DNA from: Laetiporus sulphureus 93-53
Lineage: Eukaryota; Basidiomycota; Agaricomycetes; Polyporales; Laetiporaceae
DNA length: 64,000 nucleotides
Direction of reading: 5' to 3'
Assembly: GCF_001632365.1 (NCBI RefSeq)
Contig: NW_024468541.1
Location: 165,899-229,898, forward strand
Position numbers and translations under genes: made by a program. The notes beneath the pieces are model-generated. The model saw only the letters and a program-made list of their open reading frames with translations, did not search any database and had not been told where the DNA came from. Position 1 is the first letter of the stretch. Every line of letters begins with the position of its first letter. Shown here in pieces: positions 1-12,307 of the stretch.

Positions 1-1
1 T

Positions 2-856
2 GCTTCGCAGACCTCTGCACGTGATAGCGATGTGGAAGAGAGCGAGGAGGATGACGAGACATCACAGCTGCAGACGTTGTTTGGGCGAAAGGTAGGTCAG
101 AGAGACCTCTTCGCCGATGATCATGTGGAGCAGGAACAGCTCGATGATGCAACATCCGTCGTGGAACGGAAACGGGCGCAAAATCTAGAGTCGCACGACC
201 CCATGTTGAATCTGCTTGCGAGGGCTATCTCCAAGCAGAAATGGCCCGCCAAAGACGGAGCAGGCGACCAACTACCAGGTCACACCCACGGGAAGAGGAT
301 TCTGGAGGCCGATGATCCGGACGCCATTGCTACGCGCACTCGTCAGCGGAAGCGCAGTGCCAACGCGAGCGTCGACGAGCACGGCTCTAGTGACATCGAC
401 GAACGTCCGGCCAAACGTCAAATGAAAATCTCTGCTCCACAGTTCAATCGCGCATCGGGCTCTCGCGGCACCAAGCGCGGAGCTTCAGACAACGACAGCT
501 CTGACGGTCCTTTCAAACCGCCAGCGAAACGCGTCCGGACGTTGCGCACCGCTGCACCGGCGAGCCAGTTGCACGTTGCGCCAGCCGCGTCGGGATCTCG
601 CACCAGAGGCCCTCGTCCCGCATCGAAGCCTTCATCGCGGACTCGCAAGGCTGATATATCCATGCCACCTCCCCTTGTACCGGCTCCCAGTCGTGGCAGC
701 GCGAATGCTCCGGTCGCGTCTGGCTCTCGTCCGAGTCGCTCGCGCGCCGCCCAAGACCAATCATCTACCGAGGAGGCTGCTGATGGGGCCATCGTTGGCA
801 CAAGGAGGTCCGGGCGATTGTCAGCGAAGGACAAGGGTAAGGCGCGGGCATACTAG
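2..856 (+). CDS. 3' end of a basic, low-complexity (probably nuclear) protein, 5' end outside the window
   Basis: The frame is open from the first bases of the window to a TAG at 854-856, so this is the last exon of a gene that begins to the left. About 284 residues are visible. The sequence starts with an acidic Glu/Asp stretch, has a short segment that may be folded (about residues 60-80, with the words LLARAISKQKW), and then becomes Ser/Arg/Pro/Ala-rich with several Lys-Arg clusters that resemble nuclear localisation signals (PAKRQ, PAKRVR). The C-terminus contains RRSGRL and KGKARAY. I recognise no catalytic domain. A chromatin or DNA-associated role is only an inference from composition. 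Confidence 0.6.
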   Translation, partial: ASQTSARDSDVEESEEDDETSQLQTLFGRKVGQRDLFADDHVEQEQLDDATSVVERKRAQNLESHDPMLNLLARAISKQKWPAKDGAGDQLPGHTHGKRILEADDPDAIATRTRQRKRSANASVDEHGSSDIDERPAKRQMKISAPQFNRASGSRGTKRGASDNDSSDGPFKPPAKRVRTLRTAAPASQLHVAPAASGSRTRGPRPASKPSSRTRKADISMPPPLVPAPSRGSANAPVASGSRPSRSRAAQDQSSTEEAADGAIVGTRRSGRLSAKDKGKARAY

Positions 857-3435
857 TTGCCTTACCTAGTTTATAGTATCGTTTGGCTCGGAACCTGATG
901 GAGTTTCTGGTTATACGTACGCTCACCGCTATTTAGCCCACATGTATGCTATTTGTCGCTCATCATCATCTACTTACCACAATTGTAGCAATAGAGGGTA
1001 TCTGTCACGGACTGTTGCACGGATCGGATGTTCACTCACGGCTACCATGTCAATTCCGTAGATTCTGCTGAATGGTTCTACACCTGTATCGTTGTTGCAA
1101 CAATAGATTCTAGTTTATCATGAGACTGTAGACGCTATAGACTCGTGTCGTGCGTACTGTTGTCGATAGAACGGCGCTAAAGTGGTCGTCCGAGGACGCG
1201 CTTGTGGCTGAAGCGCGCTGTAGGTATGTATCGTCCCTTGGATGCTAAGCCAGACTCTCAAACTCACGATGTGAGGTGTTCTTGTATATACTGCTGCTTT
1301 TGAATATGGAAAATCTGTCATGATAATGCACAAATACAAGCTTGTGCGAAGAGACCTCACAGGTAAAGCATCAAGATGCTGGCACACACAGACGCGTCTG
1401 TGGCTGAAGATGGCGATGCACGTCCCCGTATCATGATACTGGCACTAAACAGTGCATTTCTTTATGACAAAAATAAAGTTGTGATCTTAGCCATACTCTA
1501 AAACACAGGCCTGGAGCAAATGATGTGAGCCACGGGAATCATGGGCATATAGCCACACTGGCGTTGACTTGGTGGTGCCAACTCGGCAATCGGATACCTT
1601 TAACGGGCTATCCCGGTCTTGTATCAACTTCTTGTCCATCCACGTAACTGTGCTCCAGTGAGCATCGGTTGAATTGCACACTTTCTCGATCATCTTTCAG
1701 ACTCTTTCTTTGCTTAGGGTTTGACATGTATTTGCGGCATGTTTTCAGGGATGCGACAGCCTTGGTGTCCTTGGTCTGTAACAGCATGCAAGATATTAAT
1801 CACAGCCAGCATGCCAGCCTGAATTTATGTTGACCGTTCCTCTTAGCCGTGAACGAGTGGAGAGCAAAGTACTGATGAAGTTACATTGATTGCGAGCGTT
1901 GTTCAGATGACACCGACAGCAACGGCAGCAAATAGAGAACTAAGTCCCACTCAGAGTGGCCTTTCCCATGCACAAAATCTCCCATCATGAATATTGGTCG
2001 ACAAACGGCAAAATCGAATAGGTAAGTACCTCATTCGTCGATCAAGCTTCAAGGGCATGTAAGCATCTCATATCCCTTAGCGCGAAGGCGCGTGCCAAAT
2101 TACGTTCCGTCATGCTCGAATATTCGTTCAAATAATTCTCGGGCTCGCGGTACAATTCTCTAGGTCTGTATGACAACGATAGCCAACTGTTGGCATCAAA
2201 TCCGCTGTGGCGTTAGCGCTGCCAGCCAAACGTTTGTCGCGCCGTGTATGGCGACCGGTACCGGCATCAAACGCCTAGATGTAGATATCGCACGCACTTT
2301 TCGCGAGTTTTTGATGATGCTGAGATGGGTTGACGGGAACGCAGTGGCGAATTTCCCCAAATGCTATAAAAGTGAACACTTGCGCTCTTATCTGGCCATT
2401 TCGATGACAATCGCAGCAAAGCATTCATTGGCGGCAATCTGACTTTGACGCGATGAGAGTGGAACAATAGCAGTCGCAGATATATACTCACGGCTGTCAC
2501 CGCGTGAAACGGAACATGAGCAATGATGGGGTATAGCAGCGACGTTCCGTCTGTTAATACAACTGCCAGAGAGCGAGAGTTTCAGTATTAGTCTGACTTC
2601 AGCAACTGTAAGAGCTGTGGCCTCCAATCAAACTGTATAGTATGGCGTTGTAGCCAATGAAATGTAACCGAGACCCTATAAAACCGTAGGAGTAAATATC
2701 CCGATGGAGGATAATAACCTTTTCGACGACGGAAGCAAGCATATTCACGTACTTGATGCGCATAGGGGGATCCTTGTCTGCTAAGTGGGCTCATCATGAC
2801 AACGGCTTGCGAAAGAACGCGACGGACGGGATTGGCCGTTCCTAGGATGTCAGTTCTAGGCCTGTGCTGCTCTCCACGAGCTGTCGAAGCAGAGCAAGGT
2901 TGACTGATGCTCGCAGCACGTCCGCAAGTCATGCCCATCTGAACGAAGTCAATGCTGTCACATCATTCTGCCAATGTGCGGCGAAGTCTCGTTTGGAGGA
3001 GTGACATTCGTCGCAATGCGAGCAACGTATACATTTTCGAAAGTCAAGGACATGCTCTTGTTCGTTCGTTCATCAGTGAGGACGTACCTGAGCCCACTCG
3101 CCTGAGTTGGCTTCTAAGAATAAGATGCGGTTTACTCTTATGCCCTACTTGCCACGGTTATCAGAGCATGTCAGTAGGTAATCATCAAAATCAGCCGGTA
3201 GACGCTGTCCGCCACTGGCGATGCCTGCCGTCGCGATGGTCGCAAACAGTGGCCATTGGTGGTCGCACCGCCGACGGGGATAACTTATCATTGCATGCAG
3301 ATCAGGGCATGAGGAGAGGACCGTAGCTGTTGGTCGGCAAGACAAAGGCCGGCGGCGATGCGGTTGCTGGGCGACACAATGGCCGTGGTTCAAATAGTTC
3401 CGTAGAACATCCTTCCCAGACAACAAGCAATTCTC
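857..3435. other. Intergenic stretch without a recognisable gene
   Basis: About 2.6 kb between the first gene and the MAP kinase. Short open frames exist on both strands (the longest 116 codons, minus strand, 2588-2938), but none has recognisable motifs or joins into a longer frame across plausible introns. I found no tRNA-like or repeat structure. Confidence 0.5.
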
Positions 3436-3441
3436 TATATA
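3436..3441 (+). promoter_or_regulatory. TATA-like box upstream of the MAP kinase
   Basis: TATATA lies 81 nt before the MAP kinase ATG and is followed by a pyrimidine-rich CT tract (about 3448-3518), a common layout just upstream of fungal start codons. Assignment as a promoter is inference from position. Confidence 0.4.
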
Positions 3442-3521
3442 GGCTTCCGCCACCCTCCTCTTCTTTTCCTCGTTCTCTCTCTCTCCATACCCTCCCTCCA
3501 TCTCTCTCGTCAACGTCCACC

Positions 3522-5032
<1,511 letters not shown>

Positions 5033-5922
5033 GCGCGCTCACTTCACCCGAACATCTACGACGTCATGAGCTGTTGTTATGTGTGCTGTCCATCCCAACC
5101 ACTTGTATACGTGCGTTCATGCGTTTTTTGCACGCAAGCACACCGCTGACCAGGTGGTGCCCCGACGCAGCCTACATTCTGTTCACTAGTTCACCAGCGT
5201 TTCCTCGCTCTCTCACGGCAGTTTGGACGTGTACAATACCATCACATCACACTTCGGACTGTTCTCACTCCATCTCGCGGGAGCCCGTGTCGCCCATTTG
5301 CCATACCGTCGTAGGGTTGACTTACCAGCGTCGAGCTTGCTTTGCTGTGCTTCCGTATAGCCTCCGTTGCTGCCATCTATTTTCCGGGCCTCTTGCGTGA
5401 CTGGTCACTTGGAATAGGTTGAGCTGGCCGTCTCGTCCTTTGGGTGGATCAATGGTCTATGTAGTTCTATGTACGTAGGTATAGAATGGAACATGCACAT
5501 CGACGTTATCTGTTGTTACTATACCCTCAGCACTGCTGGTCGTTCGCATTGCGGGTATGAATACACAATCTCGCTGGCGGTCGTCCACAGAATGTACAAA
5601 TGTACAGCTCTACGTACACACACGCGATGGACCGCGCAAGAGGAAAGACACATGCAAAAAGCAAATCATTCCAAAATGTTGCACATAACAGAAAGCGATG
5701 CACACGACGTAGCGCATACCGACATCAAGAACATCAGAGCAGAAGAGCACAAGGAAACAGTCTGTGATTTTTTTTGCCAACCGACACAGCAGGCACAGCT
5801 CCCGCTAGTCAGTCAGCCGCCCACCACTCCTCTCAACCAACTCCCAGCAACCTCCTCGACGCACAGGGACAACCCTTCTCTCGACCGCTAACAAACATAT
5901 GTCACATTCCCATAAAAAGTTT
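5033..5922. other. Convergent intergenic region
   Basis: About 0.9 kb between the 3' ends of the MAP kinase and the G3BP-like gene, so it mainly holds two 3' UTRs. I see no further gene. Confidence 0.5.
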
Positions 5923-7854
5923 CTACTTTGGCGGAGGCGGTCCACCCCGTCCACGTCCGCCAGATCCGCCGCGGCCACGGTATCCACCTCGTCCACGCTC
6001 GCCGTTCATCGGGGGTCCGCGCGGTGGCGGGCGCTCTCCTCGCTCCTTTCGCGTCTCCACAAGGATCCTTGCGTTGCCGTCGACACCCTCGATACGGACT
6101 CCGCCCTCGCCACCGGCCGATGGAGGCAGCGAAGCAACGATGGCGCGCCTTGCAGCTTCCAGGTTGGTGAACTCGAGGAATGCACACGCCTTGGAGCGTA
6201 GGATCTCGAGCTCCTTGATCGGTCCGAAACGTTCAACAAGGGTCTTCCTGAGCGCGCCTTCGGGAATATTCTCTGTCACGCTCTGAAAAGTAATCTCGTG
6301 AGATTTACAGAAGGTTGTAGGAAAGCGAAAGAACATACTTTGACGAAGCATTGAGCCGTAGCCACGTTCTGCGCTGCCATCAGAGCTGGATGTGCGTGTT
6401 GCTGCGCCGGGCGAGTGGTGACATGTAGAGCAGGTGATTGAGGCCCGCTAAGAGGCACAGGTGTCACCGTCGCAGGGGCTTCACTCACACCCCGTACTTC
6501 GTTCGCCACCGCCGCTCCCCACTTATTCGAGTCCTTCGCAGCCAAGTTCGCCCAGGTCTTCCTCTGCGGCGGCTGAGGAGCAGCAGGTTGAGCAGCAGGT
6601 GCAGGTGCAGGCGGCTGAGCAGAAGGATATACTTGCACTGGGAGTACGGAAGGTGTCGGCAGTGGCTCATGTTGAGGCGCCGGGGGCGACACCGGTGGAG
6701 GTGAGGCAGTCGCGGGCGGCTCGGGAGCCGGCGACGGCGACTTCTCCACCGGCGCAGGAACAGACTCGGACTTCTCCTCCAGCGCATGGTGACCGTTGGC
6801 CTGCGGATGAAGCTCAAGCGCGAGCTCAGGTACCGGAGACGCAGGCGGTTCCTCTGCAGGCTTCGCAGGAGGCGGTGGTGTTAGTGCTGCGGGGGGTTCG
6901 GGCTTGTGCTCAACCGGTGGTGGTAGTGCAGGTGTCGGCGGTGCTGGGACAGCAGTGACAGGTGTGAGAACGGGCGAGTGCTCTTGTGCAGATGGCTGAG
7001 CGGGAGCTGCCTCAGTTTCGCTGGCCTCATCACTTTCAACAGTCTCCTCCTTGAGGAAGCGGAAGATATCGTTGAGGACGAAGTAGCCATTGGGTTGCTC
7101 GGCGAGGAAGAAAGTCTGCACGAATTTCCGCCAAGGATCGCCATGGTTGGACATTTCACCGATCACCTGGATGATGATGCCACCATTCGCGGAAGACTGT
7201 GCATCGACCGAGTGTATGAAAACCTTGCAATCTTGGAAACCGATCGAGGTAATCTTGTCATGGATTTCCTGGGGAATCGCGTATCAGTCATCATCTCAGC
7301 AAGCACGGAAGATTTCAGTAAGTGCACGGCGAAATGCATCATGAAACCTGCAGCTGCCGTCATCAACCATGGCAACGCAGGACTCGGCGGGAAGTCCTCC
7401 AATCACATGAACCAGTCATATGGGAACAGTTCGACTTTTGCAATTGTATGCAAGCTGTCGAAAAATGCCTGGGAGAGGAAGACGGGTTCAATAGCAACAC
7501 ATCCGACCGTCTGCATTCTGCCCAAAGCTATCCAATATCATCGCAACGTGCATATTCAGTATGAGCAACTATGCCAGCAGCGTTGAGGTGAGCCCAACGA
7601 GATGTGCGCAACCCTTCAACCGCCTCCAAGCGCATTACGAAACACCGGCGCCACCACGTTCACCGGGGCCGAACACGTACCTGTTGACCGTAGTAAGGCT
7701 TGCCATCCTCGCCCTCCGTGCCGTGGATGAAAGTAGAAGCTTTAGTGTAGAAACAATGCAAACGATTGGGATGTTTGTTGACATAAGTGTAGTACTGGGG
7801 GACGAATTGCCAGCCGACTTCGGAAGGATTGACAGTGGAGGTGCCGTTGGTCAT
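5923..7854 (-). CDS. G3BP-like protein: NTF2 domain plus RRM and RGG tail
   Basis: Three exons on the minus strand: 7854-7681, 7268-6339, 6282-5923. They give 487 residues. Residues about 8-130 match the NTF2-like domain of Ras-GAP SH3-binding proteins: VGWQFVPQYYTYVNKHP, then FYTKASTFIHG, GKPYYGQQEIHDKI, IIIQVIGEMSN and FVQTFFLAEQPNGYFVLNDIFRF read across the first splice. A Pro/Ala/Glu-rich linker of about 200 residues follows. Then comes an RRM (CFVKSVTENIPEGALRK, FGPIKELEI, ACAFLEF) and an Arg/Gly-rich tail (RGRGG repeats). In other fungi and animals this architecture binds RNA, joins stress granules, and partners the Ubp3/USP10 deubiquitinase; that role is inferred here. The first intron is 412 nt, far longer than its neighbours. 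Transcribed divergently from the RAD52 gene. Confidence 0.92.
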
Positions 7855-8317
7855 GATGGTGCTGTGTGATGAAGATCAGCATCGAGGATCCCCGGATATG
7901 GACTGTATCTCACCGTGAAGAGAGGAACGGGGAGAATGCAAGGGAAATGCGCGAGAGCTGGCCTCGAAGGCGGAGGGAACGTCGATGAAGACAACAATTT
8001 ATTTAGACGCGCACTGACGCGAGCTGGCTTGCTAACCAGACTCCGCTCCAGTGCCCACGCCCAGACTCTTGCCTGGCCGCCGTACAACGGCACTGCTCCG
8101 TCACGTGGCGAGACGCGTCGCGCTTGTCGACGCGCGGTGGCTAGGCCGGGGCATTCGCTTGGTTTACTACCACCACCATCTTCGCTCCTGCCACCGATCG
8201 ATGGCTGGATCGTTCAGCGGACATCTCATAGACTCGTTCTTGAACTCTAAGTAACATCTGAAGGGACCATTTGGACAATCGTTAACTGAGACGCCACAGA
8301 GTTCGGTTCACGTATCG
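7855..8317. promoter_or_regulatory. Shared divergent promoter of the G3BP-like gene and RAD52
   Basis: The two start codons are 463 bp apart and point away from each other, so this segment must hold both promoters. It is GC-richer than its surroundings and contains a CACGTG E-box (about 8102-8107) and an ACGCGT (8113-8118). Confidence 0.5.
8113..8118. promoter_or_regulatory. MCB-like site (ACGCGT) upstream of RAD52
   Basis: ACGCGT is the binding word of the fungal G1/S factor MBF (Mbp1/Swi6). It lies 200 bp before the RAD52 ATG with related CGCG words nearby (8020s, 8130s). S-phase control of a recombination gene fits, but a six-base word is weak evidence. Confidence 0.3.
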
Positions 8318-10558
8318 ATGTCTTTCGCACCGCATATACATGGAACTTTCAACTCCCAGACGTCACTCTTCCAGGAGACATCGTTTTCGAATATTTCTGA
8401 AGAGACAGCGCAGAAGATTGCTTCACTACAGGCAAAGCTAGATAAGAAGCTTGGGCCGGAGTACATTTCTCAACGGCCCGGTCCAGGTGGCGGCCCAAAG
8501 CTGACGTATGCTGAGGGTACGAGGTGCCTCGTCTCGCTTGAATTTACTGATACAGATGCAGCATACAGGATGGAAGATCATCAATTTAGCCAACGAAGTG
8601 TGAGCGTGTCCACACCTCTCGATCGTGCACTCTGATTTGAGCGTTCACGCAGCTTCGGGTTCAATGGCTGGAGCTCCAGCGTTGTCAACCTGACGACAGA
8701 TTTCATAGACTACAGCGAAGAAACGAGGAGGTTTACTGTCGGTGTCACGGCGGTTGTAAAGGTGACATTACGAGACGGCGTCTATCATGAGGATATTGGC
8801 TATGGTTCACTGGAGAACTCGAAGAGCAAAGGAGCTGCTCTTGACAAGGTGAGTTATTTGCGTTGACTTTATTCCCGGATATTAAAGAAGGCACGCATAT
8901 AGTGTAAGAAAGAAGCGGTTACAGATGCGGTGAAGCGTGCTCTCCGCAATTTCGGTAATCTCCTGGGTAATTGCCTATACGACAAGGCGTACACGCAGGA
9001 AATTGTGAAAATGAAAGTCCCACCTGTAGGTGACTGTATGCTATATCTGACGTTGATCTGACCCTCGCCGCAATGTGGTCGCCGCAGCCCAGGTTCAACA
9101 AAGATGACCTGCACCGACGCCCGGAATTCGACGAATCTCGCTCAAACCCTAATCCGAGTAGATCAGCGAATGCCTCCACCTCATGTGGCCCTTCTGTCAA
9201 GACCGAGCGTTCAGCTCGTCTCGCTGCGATTGTGGAAGCTTGTGCAAATTCTGCTCCGCAATCACCAATTCCTCAGGTTCCCTCAGCCGTCCCGCCACAT
9301 GCACGCTCGGACTCCGAGCCGAAGCCACTGTTGACGCCGAGCGCTAATGGAAAAGCGCCGATGAAAGCTGGTGGCACAGGGTCGAGTGCGTTTGCACAAA
9401 GTCCCTCTGGCGCGCAGGCCGCGCAACCATCAGCCGGTCCGTCCAAGGCGCAGACAGAGCGCAGAGTGAGCTTCGCCCCGCACATGGTTGCCGACGCCTC
9501 TGCTTCAGCAGCGACGTCCAGCGGCACACTTGCAGAGGACGCGCAGAACGACACGTTAGAAGACGGAGAGGACTCGATCTGCTTCAATTCTGATGACGAC
9601 GCATTTCTAGCGACAATAGACCTTGGCGAGGAGGGGATAGGCGGACCGATAGAATATGATCAGGGAGCACGTGGGGTGAACCCTGATGGCGGGACGAAGA
9701 GCAGCAAGGAAATGCCTCCGCCGCAGCTCCCATATCAGCAGCTGCGCGGACAACAGCCGAGGCAGGGAGACGAACAACAGACACCGCGGCCGGCGTGGCG
9801 GCAGCAGCAGCAACAGCCAAAGCCTCAGCAGCGCCAACTTCAAGTGCCACCTCAGCAGGTGCCTCAGCAGCAATCGAATGTGCAACAGCGGCAGCAACAA
9901 ACAGGACAGCAAATCCCACAACCATCTTCTGTGCAGCATTCACGGACATTACAAGCCTCTTCTGCACAACAGTCACGACCACTGCAAGCTCCATCCCACG
10001 CGAACGATTCATCATCTTCCAACCAACGACAGAAACCCTCAGGCTCAAGTTCAAATTCAAACCCTCTTGCAGAAGCACGGAACTCGTCCGGATTGACGTC
10101 GCAGAACAAAGGTCACATCGGACGATCGCCCACACCTTCCATGGGCGGCGGCTTTAACTTTCCTGCTGGAGTTGTATGCAATCAAAAGCGTGTGCTCGCC
10201 GTATCATTCCTTCTCATTCTTCCTTTCATAGGCTCCTGCAGTCTCACGCACACCCGATCTTGCCCCTTCGGCTCATATTAGCCAGGCGTCTACTTCCGGT
10301 CCCAGCGGGATCGGACTGAAGCGGAACGCGGATGCCATGCTGTAAGTGCACGTCTCTTATTCACCCTGCAATTCATTGAATGCAGATCCGTGCAGCGGTG
10401 GGCGTCCCGCGGCACCCCAACGGAGACCTACCCAGGATATGGGGTTGGCACCGCATGCGGGCGGCTCGACGCGAGGTGCTGCTGTGCAAAGGAGGGAGCC
10501 GCTCGCGTCCCTTGACGTAAGTGATGGGGGAGAAGTGAAAAGGTTCAGGCTGTCGTGA
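8318..10558 (+). CDS. RAD52: Rad52-family homologous recombination mediator
   Basis: Seven exons: 8318-8516, 8569-8599, 8653-8848, 8903-9025, 9088-10173, 10232-10341, 10396-10558. They give 635 residues. Rad52 anneals single strands and loads Rad51 onto RPA-coated DNA. The conserved N-terminal DNA-binding domain spans about residues 30-190: [56 protein letters not shown] read across a splice, then [15 protein letters not shown]. The C-terminal half is low complexity: a Ser/Ala/Pro stretch with an acidic patch (about residue 340), then a long Gln-rich region, ending in a basic VKRFRLS that may be a nuclear signal. Exon 2 is only 31 nt. The last acceptor was chosen at 10394-10395 because it alone keeps the frame to the terminal KRFRLS. 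Confidence 0.94.
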
Positions 10559-10856
10559 GCTACGTCGTGGGATGTTGGTTTTCGTGCATCTGCATCATGG
10601 CGACGTTTTGAATTTGGACACATTGCATTCTTGTTCTGTGGATGTTATGTACTACGCAACACGTTCGAAGTTTGTATCTGGCACCTGGCGGAATAGATGT
10701 CCATTATCGGCATCACGAATGCTGTAAGGGCGACTGTCCGCCGAAATTTCCTGGCCGATCGAGTGGTATGTTTATGTCTCAACGAGAATCAAAATCAAAG
10801 GACCTGGCCGTTCCTTGCAACGACAATCTAATGGTAATATGGTATATAACCTCTTA

Positions 10857-11109
10857 ACTGACACGGCAGACATGATGCGATTTATAAATGTGGAAAATAG
10901 TGTGGGAATGTCGGCTGATGTCTTACATTTGGGGCAAAGGTTTGCCAATGTAGCATTTAATCAGCAAATGGTGCACATCCGCAGCCAAAGTGAAACATTT
11001 TAGACATGAAATGCCATTCTTGCAAACTTTTGTCACATGTGTAAGAAATCAGTCGACATTCACACACAATTTCCCACATTGATAAATCGCATCATGTCTG
11101 CCGTGTGAG
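10857..11109. mobile_element. 253 bp foldback (MITE-like) element
   Basis: The two halves are near-complementary. The left arm opens CTGACACGGCAGACATGATG and the right arm ends with the inverse of CTCACACGGCAGACATGATG. Complementarity continues with scattered mismatches for roughly 110 nt on each side to a short central loop near 10985. There is no coding capacity. A TA dinucleotide flanks both ends (10855-10856 and 11110-11111), which would fit a Tc1/mariner-type target duplication, although the left end has one extra base. Family assignment is inference. Confidence 0.6.
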
Positions 11110-11437
11110 TACGAAGTGTGGTCCTGGTTCCCTTCGGCTATGCCTCCAACGAAATCTATCAGCTGTAAAAAGACCCCTACACAGCTCCATTCAGGGACAT
11201 TTATGAACAAGGACTGTCTTTAAGTACTTAGCAAGTTTATAGCACTTAGTGGGACTGAATTCTGATCTTGTGTGGCCCATCCACATTTATCACGTGGTTA
11301 ACGCCTCAGCGCCACCGACTCATGCGTCGCCCGCAAGCTTGATCCTGCATTGCACCTTGGCCTCAACGGTTTTTACTTTTTAACTGTTCACTATACAACC
11401 TCAAAAGGTCTTGAAAGGCGTTTGCTCTTAGTGAACC
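11110..11437. other. Upstream region of the NDUFAF2-like gene
   Basis: About 330 bp between the foldback element and the next ATG. It presumably contains that gene's promoter. No specific site stands out. Confidence 0.3.
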
Positions 11438-12307
11438 ATGTCATTCATACGCCGTATATGGCAGAAGCTCGTCAAGCCTGTGAGTCCAATGGCTCTCAAT
11501 TCCTTGTCAAGGTTTCAACGGACGATCATGTCATACAGTCATATCTTGTCGGAAGAGATATTGCCGGTACGCTGTCAAGGGCATCTGACCTTACGTAGAG
11601 CTCTTATCCTTTCTGTTAATCTAGGAAACAAATTTTATGAGTACCCGGGTGAGATCCAGGGTACGTTCGGATGCTTCGTGACGTGTCTACTGCCAATTCT
11701 TTCTCCGTAGACCCACGGAAAACGAAGCGCATCGTAAAGTACAGAGAAGGACATGACATGCAAGACTTTATCTCTGGGCACAAGCGACTGGCAGGTCAGT
11801 TCCACCATGGCACAGTTAGGCGGGTCGGCGATAATGTCACTGAACGGCGGCTCAGTACAATGGACGTCATGGCTGACACACACGCGCATGAATCCTCCCA
11901 CATTGGAAGTGAGAACAAATTTCTCGCTCTGTGACTCTATCCGGAAACTGGGCGATTGATGACCAAATACACAATAGGAACTCCATGCCGATCTCGAGCG
12001 ACAGCGGCGTGTCTTGATGCGCGCTGCGCTGATCGAGGCACGCGACCGCGAGCAGCGCCCAGCAATGCGAATCTCCCCTCCTCAGCCAGGCGTTGAGCGC
12101 GAAATGAACTCTCTTTCAGCGCAGGGCCAGCAGCATTCGTCGGCTCAGGCAAGTAGCCCAGAACTACACTCTAAATCTCATGTCCCCAAGGCTACGCGAC
12201 CCCGCGAGACCACACAGTATCTGCCAGTGCATCCCTCGGAATACCGGGCACCTCCAGCAGACGAGCCGCAGCCCTGGAGTCCTCGAACTATCCGTAGAGG
12301 TGGTTGA
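11438..12307 (+). CDS. Mitochondrial complex I assembly factor/subunit of the NDUFAF2-NDUFA12 family
   Basis: Six short exons: 11438-11479, 11539-11566, 11625-11660, 11711-11794, 11856-11908, 11978-12307. They give 190 residues. The core matches the B17.2/B17.2L family: SYLVGRDIAGNKFYEYP, RKTKRIVKYREG, HKRLAVQWTSWLTHTRMNPP, TLEELHADLERQRRVL. The N-terminus MSFIRRIWQKLVKP is short and basic, and import into mitochondria is inferred. The C-terminal third is Ser/Gln/Pro-rich and poorly conserved. The family helps assemble, or is an accessory subunit of, NADH dehydrogenase. The third exon can end at either of two in-phase donors (11648 or 11660), differing by four residues. The many small exons hide the gene from single-frame inspection. 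Confidence 0.85.

Noticed and set aside
2588..2938. 116-codon minus-strand frame in the first intergenic region
   Set aside because: No motif, no extension across introns and no related sequence in the window; probably chance.
6438..6958. Plus-strand open frames (88 and 165 codons)
   Set aside because: Antisense shadows of the Pro/Ala/Glu-rich linker of the G3BP-like gene.
7269..7400. C/D snoRNA-like words (ATGATGA, several CTGA) in the long G3BP intron, minus strand
   Set aside because: The best box C is followed too closely by CTGA and the splice acceptor, and no terminal stem is seen. Spacing does not fit a C/D snoRNA.
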